Positions 26,525 to 35,467 of a stretch of 64,000 bases of DNA are shown here, one piece after another. The stretch lies in the NCBI RefSeq assembly GCF_006716485.1, contig NZ_VFPD01000001.1, positions 1,487,096-1,551,095 on the forward strand. The letters run 5' to 3'. The stretch is from Chryseobacterium aquifrigidense. Its GTDB lineage: Bacteria; Bacteroidota; Bacteroidia; Flavobacteriales; Weeksellaceae. Both the position numbers and the translations under genes were made by a program. Each line of letters begins with the position of its first letter. The stretch's first letter is position 1. The notes under the pieces were generated by a model. The model was not told the DNA's origin and made no database searches. It saw only the letters and a list, made by a program, of their open reading frames with translations.

Positions 26525-26655
26525 CGAAGTTTATATACTACCCTGAATAACTCAAAACTCTCCCACTCTAATACTCTCAAACCCAAATAACCCGAATCTC
26601 GCATCCCGTAACCCAAAACTCTCCAACTCTAATACCCTCAAACCCTCAAACATAC
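26525..26655. repeat. Second block of CCCGAATCTCGCATCCCG repeats
   Basis: The same words as at 25909-25993 (CTCAAAACTCTCCCACTCTA, CCCGAATCTCGCATCCCG, ACCCTCAAACCCTCAAAC). The two blocks bracket the SRPBCC gene. Confidence 0.55.
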
Positions 26656-26661
26656 CACACA

Positions 26662-27240
26662 ATGAATCCAAAAGTTAATTTTTTCTTCGAAAACGCCGGA
26701 CAATGGCAGGAAGAATTTGAAAAATTAAGAGCTATTGCCCTTAGTACTGAGCTTGTAGAAGATTTAAAATGGGGCTGTCCCTGTTATACTTATGATGGGA
26801 AAAATATTTTCCTGATCCACGGTTTTAAAGAATATTGTGCAATTCTCTTCTTCAAGGGAGCTTTAATGAAAGACCCTGATAATATTTTGATTCAGCAGTC
26901 TAAAAATGTACAGGCAGCAAGACAGATCCGATTTACAGAGCTATCGCAAATCAATGATTTGGAGGAAGTTATTCGCTCGTATATGTTTGAAGCCGTTGAA
27001 ATAGAAGAATCAGGTGCTAAAGTGGAAATGAAGAAAACAAAAGAGTTTGAAATGGCTGAAGAATTTCAGGAGAAACTGGATCAAGATCCTGCATTACAGG
27101 AAGCTTTTAAAGCATTAACACCCGGAAGACAAAGAGCCTATCTACTCCACTTCTCCTCTGCAAAACAATCTAAAACCCGTGAAGCCCGCATTGAAAAATG
27201 CATACCGCAAATCATGGAAGGAATAGGATTAAACGACTAA
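26662..27240 (+). CDS. YdeI-like DUF1801/OmdA family protein
   Basis: The 192-residue cytoplasmic protein has a DUF1801 (YdhG-like) N-terminal domain, LVEDLKWGCPCYTYDGKNIF and EYCAILFFKGALMKDPDNIL, followed by a bacteriocin-protection YdeI/OmdA helical tail with ALTPGRQRAYLLHFSSAKQS and ARIEKCIPQIMEG. Members are widespread; a link with resistance to bacteriocin-like peptides has been described for YdeI, but the mechanism is unclear. The next gene starts 17 bases downstream, so the two are probably cotranscribed. Confidence 0.82.
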   Translation: MNPKVNFFFENAGQWQEEFEKLRAIALSTELVEDLKWGCPCYTYDGKNIFLIHGFKEYCAILFFKGALMKDPDNILIQQSKNVQAARQIRFTELSQINDLEEVIRSYMFEAVEIEESGAKVEMKKTKEFEMAEEFQEKLDQDPALQEAFKALTPGRQRAYLLHFSSAKQSKTREARIEKCIPQIMEGIGLND

Positions 27241-27257
27241 CTATAAAAAAACAGATC

Positions 27258-27656
27258 ATGATCACACCACAACCATCACAAAAAAGAACAAAAATCATCT
27301 ATTGGATATTCACCCTTTGGATGGCACTGGGAATGGTTTCAACAGCTATTGTCCAACTGATGAAAAACAAAGATGAACTGGCCAATTTTACCAATCTCGG
27401 CTACCCTTCTTATCTGATGACCATCATCGGAGTCTGGAAAATTCTGGGCGTTATTGCCATCTTGATCCCTAAACGTTTGCTGTTGAAAGAATGGGCCTAT
27501 GCCGGATTTTTCTTCGTTATGTCAGGAGCAGTTATTTCCCACCTGATCGTAGGTGACACAGCAGGAAGAACTTTTCCGGCGGTATTATTATTCGTACTGG
27601 TTCTTATCTCATGGTATTTCAGACCTGCAGACAGAAAAATCACTGTTATTGATTAA
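27258..27656 (+). CDS. DoxX family membrane protein
   Basis: From ATG 27258 the protein is 132 residues with four membrane helices (IIYWIFTLWMALGMVSTAIV, LMTIIGVWKILGVIAILIP, WAYAGFFFVMSGAVISHLIV, AVLLFVLVLISWYFRP), typical of the DoxX-like family. A longer frame from 27198 overlaps the preceding gene and is unlikely. The role is not known. It probably shares a transcript with the YdeI-like gene. Confidence 0.82.
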   Translation: MITPQPSQKRTKIIYWIFTLWMALGMVSTAIVQLMKNKDELANFTNLGYPSYLMTIIGVWKILGVIAILIPKRLLLKEWAYAGFFFVMSGAVISHLIVGDTAGRTFPAVLLFVLVLISWYFRPADRKITVID

Positions 27657-27681
27657 TAGTTTTAAAGAATAACAGTCAGAA

Positions 27682-27700
27682 ATTTTATCGAAGATAAAAT
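27682..27700. repeat. Interspersed palindrome ATTTTATCGAAGATAAAAT (copy 1)
   Basis: An imperfect palindrome followed by CTTTGCG words; the same 19-mer recurs at 58875-58893. It lies between the DoxX and DUF4256 genes. Confidence 0.5.
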
Positions 27701-27789
27701 CTTTGCGTCTTAAGAAATATTCTCACTGAGAAATTTGCGCCTTTGCGATTTCCAACAACACAACACAATAAATTATAAAAAAATTTGAC

Positions 27790-28344
27790 ATGAAAAACAA
27801 ACTCACCCAGGAACAAATCAACGAACTTTTAAAAACATTAAAAGCCCGTTTTGAAAAAAACATAAACCGTCATAAAGACCTGAAATGGGAAAAAGTCCAG
27901 CAAAAACTGGAAGCCAACCCTGAAAAAATACGGCCTTTATACGAAATGGAAACCACTGAAGGTGAACCCGATGTGGTAGATTACAATAAAAAAACAGATG
28001 AGTATTCTTTCGTTGACTGTTCTCCGGAAAGCCCCAAACGCCGAAGCTTATGCTATGATTATCCTGCATGGGATGCCAGAAAGGCCAACAAACCAGAAAG
28101 TAACGTCATCGACACCGCTAAAGAAATGGGCATTGAACTTTTAACAGAGGAAGAATACCGCCAGCTTCAGGAATTGGGAAAATTTGATCAAAAGACTTCA
28201 AGCTGGATCAAAACACCATCGCAGATCCGTGAACTTGGAGGCGCTATTTTCTGTGACAGACGGTACAATACTGTATTTACCTACCACAATGGTGCAGATT
28301 CTTATTATGCCGCAAGAGGCTTTAGAGGAATCTTAAAAGTATAA
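27790..28344 (+). CDS. DUF4256 family protein
   Basis: The 184-residue cytoplasmic protein is full length for DUF4256: LLKTLKARFEKNINRHKDLK, MEATEGEPDVV-like segment METTEGEPDVVDYNKKTDEY, FVDCSPESPKRRSLCYDYPA, and GGAIFCDRRYNTVFTYHNGA near the end. Several conserved Cys/Asp/His residues hint at an enzyme, but no activity is known. It ends nine bases from the convergent gene, leaving no room for a separate terminator. Confidence 0.88.
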   Translation: MKNKLTQEQINELLKTLKARFEKNINRHKDLKWEKVQQKLEANPEKIRPLYEMETTEGEPDVVDYNKKTDEYSFVDCSPESPKRRSLCYDYPAWDARKANKPESNVIDTAKEMGIELLTEEEYRQLQELGKFDQKTSSWIKTPSQIRELGGAIFCDRRYNTVFTYHNGADSYYAARGFRGILKV

Positions 28345-28353
28345 AGGAGGTTC

Positions 28354-29316
28354 TTAGCTGGGATCTCTCAACCAGGGAGATTCCACGCTCCAGAAAATAA
28401 TATTAACGCCAAGATAGTTTTTGGCATATTCTGTAAATTCTTCTTTGGTAAAAGGTTTCTTTGTTTTAGGGTTTTTATAAGTCAGCGTCGGCTCCTGAAC
28501 TGCCATTGCTACCAAAGAAAGCTTTCCTTTATATTGATTAAAAAAAGGATAAGAATTTTTCATTTGTGCTTTTTTATCCGGAACAATATCAGGTCCCCCT
28601 AACCCAATATTATTTTTATAAGCAAAATCGAACAGCCTGGACATATATTGATGATCATTTTCCCATTCACAAGGAAAGAAATTGACATATTGCAGAACGT
28701 AAGAATGATGAAAAGCACTTCTTGCAAACTTTAGATTCTCCAATTCAGCCTGAAAATAACGGTCGCAGCTAAAACCTGTTTTATCCTTTTCCATATCAAT
28801 ATCGATCGATGTTTCAGGAAGATTGATTCCCTGAATCTTTCCGTCAAATTGCTTTGCCAATTCTCCTATCAGTTTCTGAAATCTCATTCGGACCGCTGGA
28901 TTCCATTGCTGGGTAGCCCAACCATTTCCAACAGGTTTATTTTCACCCGGATTATCATATTGAGGAACCAATCCTCCTGTATATTCTTTATCTTTCAACA
29001 CATAGTCAGGAATATATTTTGCCTGTGGTTCAAAAAACCTGTCCTGAAGCTGGATAAATAGTTTTTTGTTGAGGCTTGTCAGATAATTCAGATCTTTCTC
29101 AATAACAGAAAAATCATACACATCTTTTGAAGTTTCCAAAGCCTTCCAGTTGTAAACAATCTGTACTCCGCCAATGTCTTTACGGGTAATCATTCTTTCA
29201 ATTCCATGCAGATCTCCCGAGGACGTATAAATATAATTCTTAGGAGCTTGTCCCTGTACAAAGTATAAACCTAACATACATAATCCCAAGCCCAGTACTT
29301 TTGCGATCTTTTTCAT
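28354..29316 (-). CDS. Exported protein of unknown function, possible TIM-barrel glycoside hydrolase
   Basis: From ATG 29316 the protein is 320 residues with a signal peptide (GLGLCMLGLYFVQGQ). The order of elements suggests a TIM barrel of the GH42/beta-galactosidase-like type: IGGVQIVYNWKALETSKDVY, KKLFIQLQDRFFEP, GKIQGINLPETSIDID with a candidate acid Glu, and LVAMAVQEPTLTY with a possible second Glu. The final segment (LGVNIIFWSVESPWL) fits the last strand. No family name can be given with confidence. It could be a scavenging glycosidase; it is not linked by operon to the pectin locus. Confidence 0.6.
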   Translation of the reverse strand: MKKIAKVLGLGLCMLGLYFVQGQAPKNYIYTSSGDLHGIERMITRKDIGGVQIVYNWKALETSKDVYDFSVIEKDLNYLTSLNKKLFIQLQDRFFEPQAKYIPDYVLKDKEYTGGLVPQYDNPGENKPVGNGWATQQWNPAVRMRFQKLIGELAKQFDGKIQGINLPETSIDIDMEKDKTGFSCDRYFQAELENLKFARSAFHHSYVLQYVNFFPCEWENDHQYMSRLFDFAYKNNIGLGGPDIVPDKKAQMKNSYPFFNQYKGKLSLVAMAVQEPTLTYKNPKTKKPFTKEEFTEYAKNYLGVNIIFWSVESPWLRDPS

Positions 29317-29442
29317 TAAATCAATTTTAAAAAGTAGATCATTTTTCGTGCCTAAAAGCATTAGACATTTCTAAGAGCATTAAAATAGTATTTCATTATG
29401 AGCAATATTTTTAAACATTATTGCCCAATTAGATTAAAGTAT

Positions 29443-29603
29443 AATTAACAGGTCGCTCCTCTGGAGCTATAATTTTAAAGCAAATACGTACTATTAACAG
29501 TTAGCTCCTATTGGAGCTGAATTTGATCTCATCGGGATCTACTGTTAATAGAAAAAATGAAGTCTCCGTAATAATAAAGCTCCAGAGGAGCGACCTGTTA
29601 ATT
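29443..29603. repeat. 161-bp nested palindromic element
   Basis: A perfect 26-bp inverted repeat (29443-29468 and 29578-29603, ending in AGGTCGCTCCTCTGGAGCT) encloses a second one (CTATTAACAG 29491-29500 with 29532-29541) and a small hairpin (AGCTCC-TATT-GGAGCT, 29503-29518). No coding capacity. The architecture is MITE-like, but no target-site duplication was identified. Confidence 0.65.
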
Positions 29604-29927
29604 CATGCCGTAAGTATTGATAATTTCAATGTATTTTCAATTAATATTTTCCTTAAAATTCATTTTCTGAAATATTAATTTTCATCATAAAATCATTATC
29701 TCTTCATATCCTATTTTTAATATAAAAGTAGGGCCTACTATACAGAAACGGTATTGAATATAGGTTTGCGCAGTTTTGCAAATATCAAGGTAACGATTTG
29801 GTAATGGTGCACATTTCGCTTGATTTCAAAGAATTGCCTTCATAACTCTATCGTGTAAAAATACGAAATTTATAGAACTGTGAGCCATTTTATCTGAACT
29901 TTGACAGTAAATGACCAATTGCAGCTC

Positions 29928-30293
29928 ATGGAAAAATCTTATCAGAAGGCATCCAATTTACTGCTTTTCCTCCAATGCGGTCAAATGTGGTTTCTGCCCT
30001 TTTATCGCGAATCTACAGATGAGGAATTTTTGGCGAATGTTAACGGAGAAAGAAACTGAGCGTTTTACACTGTAGGCGCAACTGAGCAGGTTTTCAAACC
30101 TAAAAATAGTATCCGCGCATGCATTCATGAGACTACCACCATAACCGCAGATGGCACAGTGAAATTACGATTACTTGAATCTGCGAAAACACCTGATTTT
30201 ACCATTCCCTCTGGATCTACTGTTACTGCGTGGGCAAAATTTTTCTTACGAGAATTTCAATTTCCGGGTAAATTACAAATTAACTCTTCTTGA
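29928..30293 (+). pseudogene. Relic of conjugative transposon gene traM
   Basis: This 122-codon frame has one in-frame TGA (30057-30059). After it the sequence reads AFYTVGATEQVFKPKNSIRA, then ACIHETTTITADGTVKLRLL and TIPSGSTVTAWAKF, matching the core pattern of TraM of CTnDOT-like conjugative transposons. No other tra gene survives nearby, so this is the trace of a lost integrative element. Confidence 0.55.
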
Positions 30294-30339
30294 TTGACTA
30301 ACACTGCTCTATGATTGACGAAGTCTTCTGTTAATAAAA

Positions 30340-30545
30340 TCTTCGCATTGATACCAACTCCTTTGAATGTGCTTGGTCACCCTGTTATAAACAATAGTGG
30401 GCGCGGTGAAATAGTTTCTATATCATTAAACGGATAAAAGTTCACGAATTCTGTTCTTGGGTTACAGCTCCATATTCTGTTTGTTCTAAAGTTTGACTTT
30501 TTGGAATTGCTGTAAACAGGAACTCCTTCACTCAATCAATCTTTA
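30340..30545 (-). pseudogene. Relic of an alpha/beta-hydrolase gene
   Basis: On the minus strand EFVNFYPFNDIETISPRPLL continues as LFITG, then a TGA; after a frame change DQAHSKEL follows. This is the C-terminal part of a dienelactone-hydrolase-like family (pattern ISPRPxLFIxGDxAHSxE). Boundaries are approximate; both ends are lost. Confidence 0.5.
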
Positions 30546-30796
30546 AATTCGATTTATATTCAAAAAATATATTCTGGTACAATTAAGTATATTATTACCA
30601 AAATTTTTTCCATGTTGAAAAAGATGTAATCCATATAAAAACAATCATTTAAGGGAATCCAAACAATCTATTCTGTTAATATATACGCAGATGATATAAA
30701 ACTCAGCTATATTCCCTTTAAATAGCTAAAATTTGATTAAATTTACATCACCAATGCATAGAATTCATGCATTATAAAAACATCCAGAAAACTTCT

Positions 30797-31825
30797 ATGA
30801 ACAAGAAAAGTGCAACGATATATGACATTTCCAATAAGCTCAACGTAAGTGTTGCCACTGTTTCGAGAGCATTGAATGACCACCCAAGAATAAGCGTAGC
30901 AACTAAAGAGCTGGTCCGCAAAACGGCCAAGGAAATGAACTATAAGCAAAATAACCTTGCTAAAGCCTTAAAAAGTGGTGAAACCAAAAATGTAGGGATT
31001 ATTGTTCCCTACATCAATACCAATTTTTTTTCCTCAGTAATACGGGGAATTGAGGAAGAACTCTCTCCACTTGGTTATCATGTCATCATCTGCCAGAGTC
31101 ACGAAGATGTCAATATTGAAAAAAGACAGCTTAACACTTTGCTGAATGCTCAGGTAGATGGTATTTTCATGTCTGTATCCAAAACAACAACAGATATTAA
31201 TCACATCAGAAACATTCTGGATACGTCAAATACTCCGATTATCTTTTTTGACAGAAAAAAAGATATCGCTGGCATCAGCACCGTAACGATTGATGATTAT
31301 CGGGGAGGATATATGGCTACAGAACACCTCATCAAAGAAGGTTATAAGAATATCTGTCATTTTGCAGGAGACCTTAATCTTGAAATTTACCAGAACCGTC
31401 TTAATGGCTATAAACAAGCCCTAATTGATCATAATCTTCCTATAAAAGAAGATAATATCATTCTTACAGGCAGTTCTATTGATGAAGGAACGGAAGCTAT
31501 TAAAAAACTTTGGAGTAAAAAATCTGTTCCTGACGCTATATTCTCTTCCAGTGACTTTGCTGCTTTAGGTGCCTGTCAGGAATTAAAAAAGAGAAAAATA
31601 AAAATTCCTCAGGAAGTTGCCATTATCGGTTTTTCCAATGAGCCGTTTACTCAGTTTATGGAGCTTCCGATCAGTTCAGTGGATCAGACTCCAGTGTTGA
31701 TGGGGAAAATGGCAGGACAGGTATTTTTAGAGAACGTAAAAGAAAACGGATCTGGCGTTTCTATTGAGAAAAAAGTGGTACTTACCCCTCAGCTTCATAT
31801 CAGGAAGTCTTCAAAAAAGAAGTAA
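30797..31825 (+). CDS. LacI family transcriptional regulator of the pectin/hexuronate locus
   Basis: From ATG 30797 the protein is 342 residues (ATG 30767 would add ten residues before the usual LacI start). The N-terminal HTH is textbook: TIYDISNKLNVSVATVSRAL followed by the hinge NLAKALKSGETKNVGIIVP. Residues about 60-335 are the sugar-binding-protein-like effector domain (IIFFDRKKDIAG, GYMATEHLIKEG, FSSSDFAALGA, IGFSNEPFTQF). It lies next to the uronate catabolism block, and AATCGATT palindromes of LacI type precede kduI, susC and GH43. It is therefore the likely local regulator. The effector is probably KDG or a similar intermediate, by analogy only. Confidence 0.9.
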   Translation: MNKKSATIYDISNKLNVSVATVSRALNDHPRISVATKELVRKTAKEMNYKQNNLAKALKSGETKNVGIIVPYINTNFFSSVIRGIEEELSPLGYHVIICQSHEDVNIEKRQLNTLLNAQVDGIFMSVSKTTTDINHIRNILDTSNTPIIFFDRKKDIAGISTVTIDDYRGGYMATEHLIKEGYKNICHFAGDLNLEIYQNRLNGYKQALIDHNLPIKEDNIILTGSSIDEGTEAIKKLWSKKSVPDAIFSSSDFAALGACQELKKRKIKIPQEVAIIGFSNEPFTQFMELPISSVDQTPVLMGKMAGQVFLENVKENGSGVSIEKKVVLTPQLHIRKSSKKK

Positions 31826-31849
31826 TTTTTCTATACTTAAAAAATATCG

Positions 31850-32248
31850 ATGCTATTGGATAGTCAATCACTTTATATTTTTCTTGGTGGCTTTGGTCAA
31901 ATTATTTTATGGTTATCATATAAAATATTGAAAAACAGAACAACTTACCTGATTGTATTGTTCTTCACCATTTTGATCGCATTATTTGGTTATTTAAATA
32001 TCAATAGAGAAACGCTAAAAATGCCAAATGGCAATGCTGCTACGTTTGCATTTTTGCCTTTATTATATATGGTCTATTACTGGATTCTAAGAAATTTATT
32101 TCTTATTATTTTCGGAAATGAACCTTTACTGACAGGCTATATGCAATCAAGCTGGGAGCAAGGTGAATACAGAAAATTACATATGGGCGATGCTGTTTTC
32201 ACTATATTAACTCTTATATTACCTTTTTTAACAACCCTACTCTTCTAG
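31850..32248 (+). CDS. Small membrane protein of unknown function
   Basis: The 132-residue product has about four hydrophobic stretches: LYIFLGGFGQIILWLSYKIL, TTYLIVLFFTILIALFGYL, FAFLPLLYMVYYWILRNLFL and AVFTILTLILPFLTTLLF. Between them is a polar segment with YMQSSWEQGEYRKLHMGD. It begins 24 bases after the LacI gene on the same strand, so it may be cotranscribed, but nothing links it to pectin use. No family recognised. Confidence 0.6.
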   Translation: MLLDSQSLYIFLGGFGQIILWLSYKILKNRTTYLIVLFFTILIALFGYLNINRETLKMPNGNAATFAFLPLLYMVYYWILRNLFLIIFGNEPLLTGYMQSSWEQGEYRKLHMGDAVFTILTLILPFLTTLLF

Positions 32249-32270
32249 CGAATTACCAATAAATAAAAGA

Positions 32271-32302
32271 AAATGCCTTCTACACTACGCAGAAAGCATT
32301 TC
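32271..32302. terminator. Terminator hairpin between the membrane protein gene and uxaA
   Basis: AAATGC-CTTCT pairs with AGAAA-GCATTT with one mismatch and a 9-base loop, located between convergent genes. Confidence 0.5.
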
Positions 32303-32336
32303 AATCCTAATTAGTATTTATAATAAAAAAACATTT

Positions 32337-33950
32337 TTATAAGCTCACCCCCCTTCTCCAGGGGATAAAATCATTTTGGTTTAAAACAGCAGCTTTGGTT
32401 TTTACTTCTCCACTGGCTATTTTGATGATAAACTCCAACAGTTCTTCTGCCTTTTCATCAATCGTTTTTTCCCCGGTGATGACATCGCCTGTATTAAAAT
32501 CAATAATATCCGGCATTCTCTCGGAAAGAGAAGTGTTGGACGATATTTTTACCACTGGAACTACGGGATTTCCTGTCGGAGTTCCAAGCCCCGTTGTAAA
32601 CAACACCACATTGGAACCTGAGCCCACCAAAGCAGTGGTACATTCTACATCATTTCCAGGTGTACAGAGTAAATTCAGCCCGGGTTTCTGAATGTATTCG
32701 GTAAAATCAAGGACATCATTGATGGGAGATGAACCTCCTTTTTTAGCCGCTCCTGCAGATTTCATGGCATCAGTGATCAATCCATCTTTAATATTCCCCG
32801 GTGACGGATTCATATCAAAACCAGATCCTGCAGCAACGACTGATTTTTCAAAGTCTTTCATTAACTGTAAAAATCTTTCCGCATCTTTTTCATTTACACA
32901 ACGGTTCACCAGCTCCTGCTCTACTCCGCATAATTCGGGAAATTCCGAAAGAATAGTAGCTCCTCCTACTCCTGCCATTACATCTGATAACCGACCTAAA
33001 ACCGGATTGGCAGAAATTCCTGAAAAACCATCTGAACCTCCACATTCCAATCCTACTACCAGCTTTGAAATAGATGCAGGCTCTCTTTGAATTTCATTCG
33101 CTTTTTTAATGGCTTCATAAGAATCTTTGATGATCCCGCTCAGCATTTCATCCACTGTTCCCGATTTCTGCTGTTCATATATGATAATCGGTTTTTTATG
33201 GTTGGGACTGATCTTTTCAAGGGCATCTTTAAAAATATCAACCTGTAAATTCTGACATCCAAGGCTCAAAACGGTTGCTCCTGCAACATTCGGGTTATTA
33301 ACATATCCTGCCAATAAACGGCCCAATGCTTCAGCATCCTGACGAATACCGCCACAGCCTCCCTGATGGGTAATGAATTTAACGTCAATATTTTTAAAAA
33401 CTCTGGAATCCTGATCTTCTTCAGTGATAATTTCTTCCTCAGAGTTATTGATCAGAGATCTTAGTAATAGTTGATGTTTTGTTGCTTTTTCAAATAGAAG
33501 TTCTTTTTCGAAAACTTCTTTTAAAATCTCTACATTTCTGTTTTCACAAAAGACTAAAGGAAAAAACAGCCATACATTTTCTGTTCCCACCTGTCCGTCT
33601 TCCCTATGATAGCCCATAAAAGTTCTATCCTTCCATAACTCCACATCCGGAGCTGTCCAGGAAATCGTTTCTGTTTTGCCTTCTACTTTTGCACTTTGAT
33701 GTTTTACATTTCCGGTGGTAATCACTTCTCCTTTTTGGATGGGCTGACTTGCTTTTCCCACCAAAACACCATACATGATAATGGAATCTCCTACCGAAAG
33801 ATTTTCTGTGACAAATTTATGTTTGGCTTTTGTATCTTTTACAATCTCATAGGTAAAATCACCCAACGTAACATTTTCACCCTGTGTAAGATCAACCAGC
33901 GCAACAGCTACATTATCATCAGGATTTATCTTGAGTACTTTTTTTTGCAT
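32337..33950 (-). CDS. uxaA: Altronate dehydratase
   Basis: The 537-residue cytoplasmic enzyme converts D-altronate to 2-keto-3-deoxygluconate (KDG). The N-terminal SAF domain covers about residues 1-95 (KINPDDNVAVALVDLTQGEN, VGKASQPIQKGEVITTGNVK). The UxaA catalytic part has YHREDGQVGTENVWLFFPLV, THQGGCGGIRQDAE, LSLGCQNLQVDIF, VVGLECGGSDGFSGISANP and LLCTPGNDVECTTALVGSGS, with the conserved Cys and His iron-binding positions. It is the last gene of the block, six bases from uxaB, with which it is surely cotranscribed. Confidence 0.95.
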   Translation of the reverse strand: MQKKVLKINPDDNVAVALVDLTQGENVTLGDFTYEIVKDTKAKHKFVTENLSVGDSIIMYGVLVGKASQPIQKGEVITTGNVKHQSAKVEGKTETISWTAPDVELWKDRTFMGYHREDGQVGTENVWLFFPLVFCENRNVEILKEVFEKELLFEKATKHQLLLRSLINNSEEEIITEEDQDSRVFKNIDVKFITHQGGCGGIRQDAEALGRLLAGYVNNPNVAGATVLSLGCQNLQVDIFKDALEKISPNHKKPIIIYEQQKSGTVDEMLSGIIKDSYEAIKKANEIQREPASISKLVVGLECGGSDGFSGISANPVLGRLSDVMAGVGGATILSEFPELCGVEQELVNRCVNEKDAERFLQLMKDFEKSVVAAGSGFDMNPSPGNIKDGLITDAMKSAGAAKKGGSSPINDVLDFTEYIQKPGLNLLCTPGNDVECTTALVGSGSNVVLFTTGLGTPTGNPVVPVVKISSNTSLSERMPDIIDFNTGDVITGEKTIDEKAEELLEFIIKIASGEVKTKAAVLNQNDFIPWRRGVSL

Positions 33951-33955
33951 GATAT

Positions 33956-35419
33956 TTAAGAGTAAGATTGAACAAAGTTTTGATACGCTGTTTCCACATC
34001 ATGATGGTCAATTTCCCACAATGCTTTTGCCACTGCCTCTTTCAAGCCTTCAACGTTGGTAAGATCTGTATCCCAGAAAGAAGTTTCACATAATGCCAGT
34101 TCTGCAACTTTTTGATAATCATTTGCTGTCCAGATTTCTTTGAATCGGTTGATTATTGCCTCTTCATCGTTCAACGGAAGGGCTCTCTCATCAAAACTTC
34201 CCTGGTAGAATCTGATTAAACTTGCCAAAGAGAAAGTTAAATTAAGTGGTAATTTCTGATTAATTTCTACATACCTCACCAGACTGGGCAGAATTCTTAC
34301 TTTAAATTTAGAAACAAAATACAAAGCGATGCTTGCCAGATGATGTTTAATAAAAGGATTTCTGAACCTGTCAAATACTTCTTCTGCAAATTCCTTCAAC
34401 TCATTTTCATCCAGGCCTAAAGTGGGGTTTACTTCATTAAAAATTGAATCTCTTAAAAACTGTCCGATAAATGAATTCTCAAGAGATTCTTTTACCGTTT
34501 CTTTTCCTGATAATAGTGCCGGAGCCAGCATTAAAGTATGGCCGCCGTTCAAAATTCTTACTTTTCTAAGACGGTAAGGCTGAATATCATCCACTACTAA
34601 AATCTGCTCATTGATCTGATCAAAAGGGATTCTCTCATTCAGATTTTTAGCATCCTGAATTACAAAAAGTAAAAATACTTCAGAAACAACCATCATCTGG
34701 TCTTCATAATCCAACTGTTCTTCGTAGGATTCTGCATCATCTTTAGGGTATCCCGGAACAATCCTGTCAACCAATGTATTGTGGAAATAATTACACTGTT
34801 CAATCCATTGCACAAAATCCTCTTTTAAATTCCATAATCTGGCATATTGAATAATAATCTCCTTTAAAACAAAAGCATTATCTTCAATCAACTCACAAGG
34901 GATCATTCTCAATCCTTTATCTGATGATCCTTTGAAATGTTTAAATCTTTCATATAATAAAACCGTCACTTTTGCCGGAAAGTTTTTGTGCGGGCCGGAA
35001 TATTGATCTTCAGTTTCATCATACGCTATTCCCGTTTCTGTAGTATTGGAGAAAATAAATTCCAGTTCTTCTTCTTTTGCCAATGCAAGGAATTTATCAT
35101 AGTTTGTATAGGGATTAATTGATTTCTGAATCGCAGAAATGACCATCTTTTCATCAATAATTTCACCTTTTTTAATTCCTCTTGTAAAGAGAGTATATAG
35201 ATTGTCCTGCTCTTCAAGCTTATGAACAGAACCACCCTGCGTTGGCTGAACATTGACAATTCCGGCATTGAAACCTGCTTTTTTATTCAATTGATCAATC
35301 ACATAATCAGTGAATCCTCTCATGAAATTTCCTCCTCCAAACTGTACGATTTTAATCGGAAGCTTTTCGTGAGAACCATTGAATTCACGATTTAATTTTT
35401 GTTTTATCTGATTTTCCAT
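33956..35419 (-). CDS. uxaB: Tagaturonate reductase
   Basis: The 487-residue member of the mannitol-dehydrogenase family reduces D-tagaturonate to D-altronate with NADH. The Rossmann segment is IKIVQFGGGNFMRGFTDYVI; further family motifs are EFIFSNTTETGIAYDE, VDRIVPGYP, and RKVRILNGGHTLMLAPALL with the catalytic Lys-x-x-x-x-Asn-x-x-His region. The length matches E. coli UxaB (about 480). It is located between the transporter (48-base gap) and uxaA (5-base gap). Confidence 0.94.
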   Translation of the reverse strand: MENQIKQKLNREFNGSHEKLPIKIVQFGGGNFMRGFTDYVIDQLNKKAGFNAGIVNVQPTQGGSVHKLEEQDNLYTLFTRGIKKGEIIDEKMVISAIQKSINPYTNYDKFLALAKEEELEFIFSNTTETGIAYDETEDQYSGPHKNFPAKVTVLLYERFKHFKGSSDKGLRMIPCELIEDNAFVLKEIIIQYARLWNLKEDFVQWIEQCNYFHNTLVDRIVPGYPKDDAESYEEQLDYEDQMMVVSEVFLLFVIQDAKNLNERIPFDQINEQILVVDDIQPYRLRKVRILNGGHTLMLAPALLSGKETVKESLENSFIGQFLRDSIFNEVNPTLGLDENELKEFAEEVFDRFRNPFIKHHLASIALYFVSKFKVRILPSLVRYVEINQKLPLNLTFSLASLIRFYQGSFDERALPLNDEEAIINRFKEIWTANDYQKVAELALCETSFWDTDLTNVEGLKEAVAKALWEIDHHDVETAYQNFVQSYS

Positions 35420-35467
35420 TTTTTCTAATTTGAATGAAACTATCTTAGAATCTGATAGCTTTTGTTT

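Larger units (their letters stand above)
29317..30796. other. Gene-graveyard gap before the LacI regulator
   Basis: This 1.5-kb stretch contains no intact gene. It holds the palindromic element, the traM and hydrolase relics, and an A+T-rich last 200 bases that should contain the lacI-type promoter, although no clean TAnnTTTG box is visible there. Confidence 0.5.

Noticed and set aside
27198..27257. Longer N-terminus for the DoxX protein
   Set aside because: It overlaps the YdeI-like gene out of frame; ATG 27258 lies after the upstream stop and begins just before the first membrane helix.
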